Counted from the stretch's first letter, positions 1-7,639 are shown. The stretch is 12,570 bases of DNA from CAWKEY01 sp963848675 (GCA_963848675.1 CAWKEY010000006.1:1-12570), one strand, 5' to 3'. Translations and numbers: made by a program. Notes: generated by a model not told the origin, from the letters alone.

Positions 1-58
1 GACCATATCAGTGCTGGTATGATGTCAACGTTTACCGTTAAATAGGGTATTACCAAGT
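1..58. other. Unassigned left edge
   Basis: These bases lie outside the terminal repeat of the adjacent IS3-family remnant. A short open stretch ends with TAG at 43-45 on the plus strand, but it is too short to assign to any gene. No RNA gene or regulatory signal was recognised. Confidence 0.4.
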
Positions 59-85
59 TGAATCGGCCCGGTTTTTCCGGAGACA
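59..85. repeat. Terminal inverted repeat of IS3-family remnant
   Basis: The 27 bases begin TGAATC and contain CCCGG and CCGGAGAC. They match the left end of the IS3 element at 8361-8387 at 20 of 27 positions. They lie just outside the stop codon of the truncated OrfB at 98, as expected for the right end of such an element read on the minus strand. Confidence 0.75.
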
Positions 86-97
86 TTTTAGTTTGAG

Positions 98-242
98 TCA
101 TGCTGCCTCATCTGACTCTTCCAAATGGCGATAATATGCCATTTCGTATTCTGCCGGTGGAATATTTTCTATTGATCACAATAACCAGCGATTGTTAAAC
201 CAATCAACCCACCCCAAGGTTGTGAATTCTACTTCGTTGATA
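98..242 (-). pseudogene. IS3-family OrfB transposase, C-terminal remnant
   Basis: Only the last 45-50 codons of an IS3-family integrase-type transposase remain. Reading the minus strand gives VDWFNNR, then a stop, then NIPPAEYEMAYYRHLEES before the natural TGA at 98-100. This is nearly the same as the end of the OrfB at 9163-9630 (VDWFNNRRLLEP then NIPPAEFEMAYYRQLEES), so both belong to one IS subgroup. An in-frame TGA at 176-178 replaces a residue that is glutamate in the other copy, so the fragment is dead as well as truncated. The upstream part is lost: homology stops near 242, where it abuts a different IS3 remnant. Confidence 0.85.
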
Positions 243-285
243 CTTTGAGCTGGGTCCGATTTAATGGACGGATAAGTCGCTAGCA

Positions 286-492
286 TTATGCAGCGATTTG
301 TTTTTGATTATAGAACTGTTTAGCGAAATCAGCTGGTATTTGATTGCCGATTTTTGCATGTCGCCTAACGCGATTTTAGAACACTTCGATATAATCAAAG
401 ACGACCTGCTTAGCACTGTTTCTTGTTTTAAAGTGATAATGGTGCAAGCTTTCAGCTTTTATCGAGCCGAAGAAGCTCTCCATTGGCGCGTT
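286..492 (-). pseudogene. Second IS3-type OrfB transposase, C-terminal remnant
   Basis: The minus strand encodes NAPMESFFGSIKAE, followed by DYIEVF, a stop, NRVRRHAKIGNQIPADF and the natural TAA at 286-288. The NAPMESFFG segment holds the last catalytic glutamate of the IS3-family DDE (rve) domain, and the YIEVFYN-RRHA region is typical of the C-terminus of IS150-like or IS407-like OrfB proteins. It belongs to a different subgroup from the neighbouring remnant at 98-242, judging by sequence. An in-frame TAA at 376-378 stands where family members have tyrosine. The N-terminal three quarters are gone, and the fragment meets IS110-type sequence near 492-500. Confidence 0.8.
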
Positions 493-499
493 GACGCTC

Positions 500-717
500 C
501 TATGTTAAGTAAATTGTGGCTGCATCTGACAAATCCGCAAGAATAAGCGGATATAGCTCACGAACAACGTACCGTTTCAGGCAACGTTGAATTTCTTTAT
601 TTGACATCCCTTGAGCAGCACGTTGTGCCACATAGGTTTGGGTTCTCGGCTCACTGCGCATGCGTACCATCGTGATGGTCCATAGGGCGTTGTTTGCAGA
701 TCGATCGCCGCCGTTTG
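500..717 (-). pseudogene. IS110-family transposase, C-terminal remnant
   Basis: The minus strand reads GGDRSANNALWTITMVRMR, followed by PRTQTYVAQRAAQGMSNKE and IQRCLKRYVVRELYPLI, ending at a TAG at 500-502. The arrangement 'gtDR-N-AL, R-R, P-T--Y--RR-AEG-s--E--RCLKRY-aRE' is the C-terminal Transposase_20 region of IS110-family proteins. Only about 70 codons survive, and the N-terminal RuvC-like DEDD domain is absent. The last few codons probably belong to the IS3 neighbour or to junction sequence. On its high-coordinate side it runs into the IS5-family gene near 717-728, whose apparent first 20 codons are antisense to it. Confidence 0.7.
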
Positions 718-1787
718 TGGTCCAACTCCAAATAAGTCTTTTCGACCTTGAGAATCGATACGATCAGCTAAACAAACTAAAAGATCCGCTTGTAGAACTG
801 AATCATGTCATTGACTGGAATTTATTTGCAGATCTTCTCGCGGAGACAACTAAGAAGCCCAGAAAAAGTTCGGCTGGGCGCAAACTCTTTGATCGGGTGA
901 TGCTATTCAAGATGCTGGTATTGCAAAGAATGAATAATCTGTCGGACGATCGTCTGGAGTATCAAGTTCGTGATCGATTGAGTTTTATGCGGTTTTTGGG
1001 GCTTGATTTGGCAGGAACAGTGCCCGATGCAAAGACTATGTGGGCGTTTCGGGAAGATCTGAAGGAGAGCGATCTGATTGGGCGTCTGTTTGCAAGATTT
1101 GATGAATGTTTACGGGAGCTGGATGTAGAGCTAAAGTCAGGTCAGATGGTTGATGCGACCTTTGTGACTGTTCCCAAACAACGCAATACGCGTGAAGAAA
1201 ACAAGATTATCAAAGAAGGTGCTGTTCCGGTTGAATGGGGACGGAGTCCCCACAAGCTGGCACAAAAAGACACTGAGGCGCGTTGGACAAAGAAGGGCAA
1301 CGAGTCGTTTTATGGATACAAAGATCACGCCAATGTGGATCGAGACACCAAGCTGATAACTACATGGGAAGTTACTTCAGCGGAAGTTCATGACAGTCAG
1401 GTTCTGGAAGAAGTGCTGCAATTCTCTGAAGTGGGAGGAACGGATGTTTACGCAGACTCGGCGTATCGTAGCAATGCGCAAGAAGAAAATCTGGTCGCCT
1501 CAGGACACACGAGTCACATTCATGAAAAAGGCGCGCGCAATCATCCACTCACGGAAACACAAAAATCCAGCAACAAAGAAAAATCACGGGTGCGTGCGCG
1601 GGTCGAGCATGTGTTTGGCTCGATGACGAATGAACTGGGCGGGATTACTATTCGCACCATAGGTCATATGAGAGCAAAAGTACAAATAGGCTTACTCAAC
1701 CTCGTCTATAACATCAAGCGAGTGGTAACACTGATTCGAAAAAGGCACTTCAGTTTCGATAGGGTTATTGCGCCTGAAGTTGCCTAA
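660..1787 (+). CDS. IS5-family transposase with chimeric 5' end
   Basis: DDE transposase of the IS5 family. Counted from the ATG at 660, the catalytic triad is D165 (QMVDATFV), D266 (VYADSAYR) and E316 (RVRARVEHVFGSM), the last inside the expected C-terminal signature. The N-terminal part (VIDWNLF, then FDRVMLFKMLVLQ) is a DUF772-like region, and the ORF is open to the TAA at 1787. Family members usually begin close to a 'MQLSFFDLENRY'-like segment, here LQISLFDLENRY at residues 23-34. Residues 1-20 therefore come from sequence antisense to the IS110 remnant and are not native. GTG at 717-719 is the start nearest to the family start. The upstream inverted repeat was not found, so the element is probably truncated on its left although the catalytic core is intact. 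Confidence 0.85.
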   Translation: MRTIVMVHRALFADRSPPFVVQLQISLFDLENRYDQLNKLKDPLVELNHVIDWNLFADLLAETTKKPRKSSAGRKLFDRVMLFKMLVLQRMNNLSDDRLEYQVRDRLSFMRFLGLDLAGTVPDAKTMWAFREDLKESDLIGRLFARFDECLRELDVELKSGQMVDATFVTVPKQRNTREENKIIKEGAVPVEWGRSPHKLAQKDTEARWTKKGNESFYGYKDHANVDRDTKLITTWEVTSAEVHDSQVLEEVLQFSEVGGTDVYADSAYRSNAQEENLVASGHTSHIHEKGARNHPLTETQKSSNKEKSRVRARVEHVFGSMTNELGGITIRTIGHMRAKVQIGLLNLVYNIKRVVTLIRKRHFSFDRVIAPEVA

Positions 1788-1882
1788 AAGGGGCGAAAAC
1801 TAGAAAATAGCAGCTAAATATCGCCTTGAATTGAAGAAAACTCTAATTATTCGACAAAAAACGTAAAAAAACGAGTGAAATC
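1788..1882. other. AT-rich spacer between IS5-family gene and IS256 element
   Basis: This A/T-rich stretch probably contains the right end of the IS5-family element, but no partner inverted repeat could be matched because the left end is missing. No gene or clear terminator hairpin is seen. The eight bases left of the IS256 do not match the eight on its right, so there is no visible target duplication. Confidence 0.4.
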
Positions 1883-1911
1883 GAGGGTGTAAAATTTTCT
1901 GTGTAACTGTC
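1883..1911. repeat. IS256 left inverted repeat
   Basis: 29 bases starting GAGGGTGTAA and ending TGTAACTGTC. They pair with 3163-3191 with five mismatches, all in the outer half. Confidence 0.9.
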
Positions 1912-1915
1912 TGAG

Positions 1916-3145
1916 TTAAATGTAGTCCGTCAAACGGTCTTCAAATTCGATTGTAAATCTATTTAGCGCCTGTTTCCAGTTATGAATTGGCATTGTCCAT
2001 TTATGTGATGCAGCCTGTATTGCCAGATAGATGACTTTCTTTGCGGAATCATCGGTTGGAAACAGTTTGCGTTTTTTGACAGCTTTGCGAATAACACTGT
2101 TAAGCGATTCAATGGCATTGGTTGTGTAGATCGCTTTTCGAATGTCTTCAGGGTAGTTGAATAATGTGTTGAGGTTGTGCCAATGAGCACGCCAGGAGCG
2201 GCTAATTTGAGGATATTTATCATCCCACCGTTCAGAGAATTCATCCAGTTTCATCAAGGCCTCTTCTTCTGTCGCTGATTGGTAAATCTGTTTCAAATCA
2301 GCTGCGACAGCCTTGTAGTCTTTCCAGGGAACATACTTCATTGCGTTACGCACCATATGCACAATGCACAGCTGAATTTGCGTATCCGGAAAGGCGGTGT
2401 TAATTGCATCAGGAAAGCCTTTTAAACCGTCGACACAGGCAATGAGAATATCTTTTACGCCACGATTCTGCAGTTCAGTCAGTACGTTTAACCAGAACTT
2501 TGCACCTTCATTCTCCGACAGCCACATCCCCAGCAGTTCCTTGTGACCCTCTATATTAACGCCTAGCGCAAGGTAGATCGATTTGTTTATAACTTTCTTA
2601 TCTTGGCGGATTTTAACAACGATACAATCAAGATAAACAATGGGATAAACTGCATCCAGCGGCCGGGATTGCCACTCAACAACCTGTTCCATAACCGCGT
2701 CAGTTACTTTGGAAATCAAGGTTGCAGAAACATCGGCGCCGTACATTTCCCTGAATGTAGCGACGATTTCTCGTGTCGTCATGCCTTGGGCGTACAAAAA
2801 AAGAATCTTGTCATCCATCGAGGTAAATCGACGCTGGTGCTTTTTGACAAGGTGAGGCTTGAAGCTACCCGATCTATCACGCGGCGTGTCCAGTTCAAAC
2901 TGGCCGGATTCCGTTTGCAAAATCTTACTGCCGTAACCGTTTCGGTTATTGTTAGCTTCGTTCGGCTCATGCTTGGCAAAACCAAGATGATCATCAAGTT
3001 CAGCGTTTAATGCCGCCTCAACCGTGATTTTAGTTAGCATCTGACGGAAGTCGTTCAGGTCTTCTTCGGTTTTTATATTCTTAGCAGCTAATGCGGCTAT
3101 TGCGTGGAGTTCTTCGTTTTTCATCGTCTGTCTATCCTTTCCCAT
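1916..3145 (-). CDS. IS256-family (Mutator-like) transposase
   Basis: The 409-residue protein has the normal length for this family and no interruption. The DDE triad is D173 (VYLDCIVVKIRQD), D239 (IACVDGLKGFPDAI) and E345 (YTTNAIESLNSVIRK). The C260-H263 pair (LCIVHMVRNAMKYV) that typically lies between the second D and E is also present. The N-terminal part carries LNAELDDHLGFAKHEPN and NNRNGYGSK, standard for the family. Two starts are possible. ATG at 3143-3145 lacks a visible ribosome binding site. ATG at 3122-3124 (residue 8) has AAAGGA about 10 bases upstream and may be the real start, giving 402 residues. This is the only transposase in the window whose gene and both element ends look intact, so it is the best candidate for an active IS here. 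Confidence 0.95.
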   Translation of the reverse strand: MGKDRQTMKNEELHAIAALAAKNIKTEEDLNDFRQMLTKITVEAALNAELDDHLGFAKHEPNEANNNRNGYGSKILQTESGQFELDTPRDRSGSFKPHLVKKHQRRFTSMDDKILFLYAQGMTTREIVATFREMYGADVSATLISKVTDAVMEQVVEWQSRPLDAVYPIVYLDCIVVKIRQDKKVINKSIYLALGVNIEGHKELLGMWLSENEGAKFWLNVLTELQNRGVKDILIACVDGLKGFPDAINTAFPDTQIQLCIVHMVRNAMKYVPWKDYKAVAADLKQIYQSATEEEALMKLDEFSERWDDKYPQISRSWRAHWHNLNTLFNYPEDIRKAIYTTNAIESLNSVIRKAVKKRKLFPTDDSAKKVIYLAIQAASHKWTMPIHNWKQALNRFTIEFEDRLTDYI

Positions 3146-3162
3146 GTTTGGGGTTAATGATA

Positions 3163-3191
3163 GACAGTTACACAGAATTTGTTACAGTCTC
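3163..3191. repeat. IS256 right inverted repeat
   Basis: 29 bases starting GACAGTTACACAG and ending CAGTCTC, the inverted partner of 1883-1911. The final codons and TAA stop (3168-3170) of the adjacent recombinase reading frame are supplied by this repeat. Confidence 0.9.
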
Positions 3192-4118
3192 CTCGTCAGG
3201 GAGCCAATTCGGTACAAAGCTGGGCACTCTATTTAGAGCGCCTTTTTTTGTATCTTCTACTGCATGAGCAAGCGCTGAATAACTACCAGTAAACTCAGCC
3301 TGATTGCCTTTAATGCGAATTTCAGTCACCAGTAATTTCAAATATTCTTTGCCAAAGCCGCTTGACCGATCCATCAGTTTAGAACGTAATGCCTTGGTAA
3401 AGGTTGTAAGCTGATTCTGTTTAATGTCTGGCAATTGTTGCTGACGACGATAACCAGCAACCATAATCAACAATTCTTGCTTTCTTGCATGTAATTTATG
3501 GGAACGTTCTTGCAGTGAGGAGTCTAGCGGCAATAATCCTTTTTCAACTGCTTCATAAAGCCGATCAGTAGCGGTTTTTAATTCGTCGAGTTCCTTAGTG
3601 AGTTTCTTCAAGCCATCATCTTGGCTTTCTTGTGCAGCCTTAATTTGCTTTTTCATATCAGACAACATGGTTTTCACCCTTTTTGGATCAAATACTTTGT
3701 CAGCTAAAGCATTGAGTATCAGCGTATCAAGTTTTTCCATAGGGAAACTGCGACTATCACAGAGTTTGGTTCCTTTGCTGATACGTGTGTTGCACTTGTA
3801 ATAACGATAGCGTCCACCTTTTCCCGTGGCCAATGTCATCCCAGCACCACAACAGCCGCACTTCAACAGACCCGTCAACAAGGTGGGAGAATTAACCACT
3901 CTTGGTGGAACGACTGAAGGCGCACGTGCTGCTTTACGTGCTTGTACAACATCAAACATGGATTTCTCAATAATTGGCTCAACTGCCATATGTATCCATT
4001 CACTTTCCGGCTTGGTCTTTTTATTTTTGGTGTCCCGTCTGTTAAAAATGAATTCACCGTGACAAGTCGAATTAGAAAGAATCTCATGCACCCGATTACG
4101 TGCAAATTGTTTCCCGCG
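3168..4118 (-). pseudogene. Large serine recombinase, C-terminal part only
   Basis: The reading frame starts abruptly at a junction at 4118 with RGKQFARNRVHEIL, then GEFIFNR, KPESEWIHMAVEPIIEKSMF: the second half of the 'Recombinase' domain (PF07508 type). A zinc ribbon follows, LKCGCCGAGM with C78 and C81 and then YYKC (C100) and KLC (C111), numbering from the GTG at 4089-4091. A long charged coiled-coil stretch spans roughly residues 140-215. The N-terminal catalytic resolvase domain with the nucleophilic serine is missing, so this cannot recombine DNA. At the other end the last codons (after NWLPDEE) and the stop come from the IS256 repeat. Large serine recombinases of this architecture normally belong to prophages or integrative elements, so this is probably the fossil of one. 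The missing half is not elsewhere in the window. Confidence 0.9.
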
Positions 4119-4321
4119 AATTCCTCTCTATCTTCACCTGTTAAGCGTTCGCCACTCGCTTCCTCTGCAATTCGTTGCTTCCAGTTATATATTTGATTAG
4201 CTCGTACACCGACAGCATCGGCTGCTTCCAGTACGGTGTAGCCTTGGTCTGTGATTAAAGAAACTGTTTCTTCTTTGAATTGCTTGGTATAAGTTTTATT
4301 TTTACGTTTTGATGATGTCAT
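4119..4321 (-). pseudogene. IS3-type OrfA (HTH_Tnp_1), 5' part fused to recombinase remnant
   Basis: From the ATG at 4319-4321 the first 67 residues form a classic IS3-family OrfA DNA-binding protein: YTKQFKEETVSLI, LEAADAVGVRANQIYNWKQR (helix-turn-helix) and the linker GERLTGEDREE. Normally a leucine zipper and OrfB would follow. Instead the sequence switches at 4118-4121 into the serine recombinase remnant, in a different frame, so the open frame runs on as nonsense to 3875. OrfB is absent. The junction is a deletion or recombination scar between two mobile-element genes. The truncated product keeps the helix-turn-helix and could in principle still bind DNA, but this is only inference. Confidence 0.8.
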
Positions 4322-4452
4322 TTGAACCTCGATAAGTGATTAAATTATCTCTTATCAATCTGTTCAATTCCATCAACCTAGAACAATCGGGGTTGTGTTT
4401 GAATGTTGGACCTGTCACGTTGTGTTGAAACCGTTGTGTGCTTCACTTCACT
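4322..4452. other. Intergenic region with 26-bp dyad, downstream of the FAD oxidoreductase
   Basis: The region separates the stop of the FAD oxidoreductase gene (4453) from the start of the truncated OrfA. It must contain the outer end of that IS3-type element, but without its partner end the boundary cannot be placed. It holds an imperfect palindrome at 4331-4356 (separate entry). No rho-independent terminator for the upstream operon is visible. Confidence 0.4.
4331..4356. promoter_or_regulatory. Imperfect 26-bp palindrome upstream of OrfA
   Basis: GATAAG and CTTATC arms at the ends and GAT/ATC blocks inside give 20 of 26 self-complementary positions. The centre lies about 22 bases upstream of the OrfA ATG on the minus strand. 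It could be an operator for the helix-turn-helix protein encoded next to it, or part of the element's end. Neither is proven. Confidence 0.35.
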
Positions 4453-5454
4453 TCAGAAATCAGCCAGAAGGTGGCCTTTCAAGGTTAAAGCAAGTGAACG
4501 TGCACTTAAAAAGGCGGATTCAACATGACCTTCAACACACCAATCTCCACATGCGGCAAGCTTCAACTTTTGATCAATGAAATATCCATTGTTTTCTATA
4601 TCTTCATCAACGGATGTATTTGCATAGCACCAACGATGAAGACTGGTGTAAACAGCATTTCTAATGCTCCTTCCTATAAGTCTTTCAACTTCACCGAGTA
4701 ATATTACCCGTATATGATCCTGATCATCTTCAATGTCGGACTCCGCCCATTCATTGCTTGTTTGCACAAGAAGAGAGTAATCACTATCGCGTGAAGGTTT
4801 TGAAGAATCAACTGCTATCCATTCTATCGGAGAATTTTTAACCTTTGCTGCATTCCAATTTAGCTTCAAGTCTTCAGGAAACCCAAGCATAAGGCTGTAA
4901 CACCCTTGCATTTTTGTATTGGAAATCGAATCATATCCTGAGAATTTTTGAGGTAAGAGCGCTTTAGTTTGGGGCGCAGGAGCACTACTTATGACCCAAT
5001 CAAAAGGACCATGCCGTACATTATTTATATCGGTCAAGAACCAATCATCTGAGTCTTGCGATAATTGTATAATTTGCGTTTTTAAACGCACATTATGCTC
5101 ATCCGCAAGCAGCTTACACAGCATATTCATCTTAGGAGAAGCAATGTAGTGAGGTTCAAACCAGTCGTGCTTATATGGTTTATACCCGTGCTCCAGCGTC
5201 ACGACCTTCGGCCTCCATTCTTGAACAATATCCTGTTCAATGAATGGCTTTAAAAAACTTTGAAAACTTTTTGAGCGCGCCGTAAAAAACTGTGCACCAT
5301 GATCAAACTGAAAATCATCTGTATAACGCGTAGACATTCGACCGCCAACACCCCGTGCCTTTTCAAAAACCGAGATCGCATCATGATCTTTAAGGAAACT
5401 GGCAATACTTAAACCAGAGAGCCCCGCACCGATGATCGCGATATTTTTTTTCAT
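4453..5454 (-). CDS. Renalase-like FAD-dependent oxidoreductase
   Basis: The 333-residue flavoprotein belongs to the COG3380-type, renalase-like amine-oxidase group. An N-terminal Rossmann fold carries IIGAGLSGLS (GxGxxG at residues 9-14), followed by an acidic residue ending strand 2 (VFEKARGVGGRMSTR, E31) and the flavin-contacting RGVGGRMSTR segment at 34-43. FDHGAQFFTARS at 50-61 is characteristic of the group. The C-terminal ACGDWCVEGHVESAFLSARS (G303 onward) is the second FAD-binding motif. No signal peptide is seen, so it should be cytoplasmic. Relatives often sit beside photolyase genes. Its substrate is unknown; renalase itself oxidises isomeric dihydro-NAD(P), which makes redox repair of damaged nicotinamides a plausible guess. 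It is the last gene of the operon, starting 5 bases after the photolyase stop, which implies coupled expression. Confidence 0.88.
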   Translation of the reverse strand: MKKNIAIIGAGLSGLSIASFLKDHDAISVFEKARGVGGRMSTRYTDDFQFDHGAQFFTARSKSFQSFLKPFIEQDIVQEWRPKVVTLEHGYKPYKHDWFEPHYIASPKMNMLCKLLADEHNVRLKTQIIQLSQDSDDWFLTDINNVRHGPFDWVISSAPAPQTKALLPQKFSGYDSISNTKMQGCYSLMLGFPEDLKLNWNAAKVKNSPIEWIAVDSSKPSRDSDYSLLVQTSNEWAESDIEDDQDHIRVILLGEVERLIGRSIRNAVYTSLHRWCYANTSVDEDIENNGYFIDQKLKLAACGDWCVEGHVESAFLSARSLALTLKGHLLADF

Positions 5455-5459
5455 GCTTT

Positions 5460-6893
5460 TTACGCGTTTGATAGATGTTTAAATGCCGCCAAGGCTCTTT
5501 CTCGGGATGCTTTTAAATCAACAATTGGGACAGGATAGTCTTTTCCCAACTTAACTTCAGCGCATTCTAGAACGCTATCAGGCGCCTCCCAGGGATTATG
5601 CAAAAATTTATCAGGCATTTTGCTAAGCTCTGGCACAAAGCGCCGGACATATTCACCTGTCGCATCAAATTTTTGTCCTTGCGTAACCGGATTAAAAATA
5701 CGAAAATACGGAGCTGCATCCGCACCGCATCCCGCTATCCATTGCCAGCTTGCAGCATTATTTGCAAGGTCGGCATCAATCAACGTATCCCAGAACCAAT
5801 TCTCCCCATGATGCCAGTGAAGTAGCAGGTTTTTCACAAGAAACGAGCCCACAATCATCCGCACACGGTTATGCATATACCCTGTTTGCCACAATTCACG
5901 CATCCCTGCATCAACAATAGGGTAGCCCGTTTCACCGCGCTGCCAGGCTCTAAGCGCACCTTTGTCTTTACGCCAGGGAAGAGCATCGAACTTCTTTTGC
6001 AGATTCTCGCGAGGTATGCTGGGAAAATGATGTAAAAGCGTATTGAAAACTCACGCCAGCCCATTTCACTTAAGAAGTGTTCACCGTCATTTTCACACTT
6101 TTGCACTATCATTGCCGTTTTTGCAGCACACCAAGCATCGTTCGGAGAAATTTCGCCAAAATGCAGATAGGGCGATAAACGCGATACATTCTGTCGTACT
6201 GGAAAATTACGCCCATTTTTATACCCCTTCAATCCATTCTCAAGAAAAATCTGCAAACACGTTTGTGCCCCCTCTTCGCCGGGTTGCCATTCCTCCTGCA
6301 TACCTTCATACCATGCAATGCCGGGGATAAGGTTTAACTTATCGAGAGAAAGGCGCTTATAGCTTTGTAAATGCAGATGTTCTGGACTTGTAGTAGGCAT
6401 ACGTGGCTCACCTCCACGACCCGCACAACCCTTTTATAAAAGGGGGTAAATACTCGGTAAGAGGTCCGTTTTTTTTAAGCACTTTATGCGGCTCAAACAA
6501 CAGCGCCCCATTAAGGCTTATAACTTCCAAGGTTTCATTATTCAAATTCTGCTTAATCGCTGTGTCACGCTGAATGCGCCACGGCTCATAACATCTGTTC
6601 CAATAAATTTTATCAGCGCCTGTTTTACAGATAATGTCAGACAAGATGGTTTCAGGGTCACCTACTTCAAAAACCAGCCCCCTGTTTAAACTTTTATTTA
6701 AGGCGTTTAGGCTTTGATGCAGCCACCAACGGCTTGCACCCCCCATTTTCCATTCGCCACTATTAACATCATCCAGAATGTACAACGGAATAATTGGCTT
6801 ACCGCTCTCATGTGCAGCCAACAGAGCCGGATTATCTTTTAGTCTTAAATCTTGACGGAACCAAACAATAACTGGAAAAATATTTGCATTCAT
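5460..6893 (-). pseudogene. phrB: Deoxyribodipyrimidine photolyase, frameshifted
   Basis: Class I CPD photolyase/cryptochrome family, normally about 470-480 residues, using FADH- and blue light to split pyrimidine dimers. Intact pieces in order: VIVWFRQDLRLKDNPAL and IPLYILDD (antenna domain), GGASRWWLHQSL, SRLSPYLHFGEISPNDAW, GWREFS, LRAWQRGETGYPIVDAGMRE, MHNRVRMIVGSFLVKNLL, then ASWQWIAGCGADAAPYFRIF and NPVTQGQKFD, which carry the FAD-binding and electron-transfer region. The frame changes three times, each explained by loss of one base from a short run: at 6448-6450, 6429-6431 and 6043-6044. The losses sum to three, so the N- and C-terminal thirds share one frame while the middle does not. 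No other stops occur in the correct frames. The ATG at 6891-6893 overlaps the SDR stop as ATGA. Recent pseudogene or assembly error; I cannot decide. Confidence 0.92.
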
Positions 6894-7639
6894 GATGGCA
6901 CTTCCTTTCCATCCCAAGCAAAAACCTTTCCACTTTGCTTCGATGTTACGTTGTTAATCACCGTTAACAGACAAGCAGTGGAATATTCGGGTATAAATAA
7001 TTTACCAACTTGAACTTGGCGTTGAAACGGCTTGGAAAGAGAGGTGTCAACCGTGCCTGGGTGCAAACCAATAATGTATGTTTGTTTATGTCGTCGAGCT
7101 ATTTCAATGGCAGCATTTTTAAGAATCATATTTAGGGCTGCTTTTGACGCACGATACGCATACCACCCGCCAAGCCTATTATCACTGATACTACCTACGC
7201 GTGCAGATAAGCATGCAAACACGCTTTTTCGGTCACGCCGAAGACGCGGCAGAAAGTATTTGGCAACCAACGCTGGACCGTATGTATTGACCGTAAACAC
7301 ATTGTGAAAATTATCAAGACTTAATTCACGAATGCTTTTTTCAGGTGAGACGCTGTCATCGTGCAAAAAACCGGTCGCCACAATAACAACATCAAATGAC
7401 AACGTGTTTCCTACACTGGCAATGGCCTCTTGAATACTAGCGTCTGAAGTTATATCGATTTCATGCTTTTTAACTTTTTCACTTTTAAATTGTGTTCTGG
7501 ATCTTGAAAATGCATGAATACTTGAAACATTAGGTTGAGCAACACAATGTTCAACAAAAGCACGCCCTAAACCTCCAGACGCGCCGACAACGGCAATATT
7601 TAAATGATCGCCAAAATTCGATAAAAGATCATGACTCAT
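6890..7639 (-). CDS. Short-chain dehydrogenase/reductase, C-factor-like
   Basis: The 249-residue NAD(P)-dependent SDR has the classical set of motifs: the cofactor-binding GASGGLG at residues 19-25, ATG at 88-90, N118 in FTVNTYGP, catalytic S145 (CLSARVGS), and Y162 and K166 (YRASK). LHPGTVDTSLSKPF follows the active site as in CsgA/C-factor-like SDRs. There is no signal peptide or membrane segment, so it is cytoplasmic. The start ATG (7637-7639) overlaps the SOUL gene stop, and the stop (6890-6892) overlaps the photolyase start, both as ATGA, a strong sign of translational coupling. SDR genes of this type are frequent partners of photolyase genes in proteobacterial light-stress clusters. The substrate cannot be read from the sequence. 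Confidence 0.92.
   Translation of the reverse strand: MSHDLLSNFGDHLNIAVVGASGGLGRAFVEHCVAQPNVSSIHAFSRSRTQFKSEKVKKHEIDITSDASIQEAIASVGNTLSFDVVIVATGFLHDDSVSPEKSIRELSLDNFHNVFTVNTYGPALVAKYFLPRLRRDRKSVFACLSARVGSISDNRLGGWYAYRASKAALNMILKNAAIEIARRHKQTYIIGLHPGTVDTSLSKPFQRQVQVGKLFIPEYSTACLLTVINNVTSKQSGKVFAWDGKEVPS

Larger units (their letters stand above)
1883..3191 (-). mobile_element. Complete IS256-family insertion sequence
   Basis: The 1309-bp element is bounded by 29-bp inverted repeats at 1883-1911 and 3163-3191. The repeats agree at 24 of 29 positions, and the inner 15 bases (TTCTGTGTAACTGTC) are identical. It contains one intact transposase gene on the minus strand, whose stop lies 4 bases inside the left repeat. 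Its right end sits on the 3' end of the serine recombinase fragment. The expected 8-9 bp target duplication is absent (GTGAAATC on the left, CTCGTCAG on the right), suggesting a later deletion or recombination across the element. Confidence 0.9.

Noticed and set aside
1..45. Short open stretch ending in TAG as the tail of a gene entering from the left
   Set aside because: Only 14 codons are available, with no recognisable motif, so it cannot be distinguished from chance.
298..546. Plus-strand open frame of 82 codons
   Set aside because: It is antisense to the recognisable IS3-type and IS110-type tails on the minus strand and shows no family motif of its own.
2603..3010. Plus-strand open frame of 135 codons inside the IS256 element
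   Set aside because: It is the complement of the intact IS256 transposase, whose DDE motifs are all on the minus strand.
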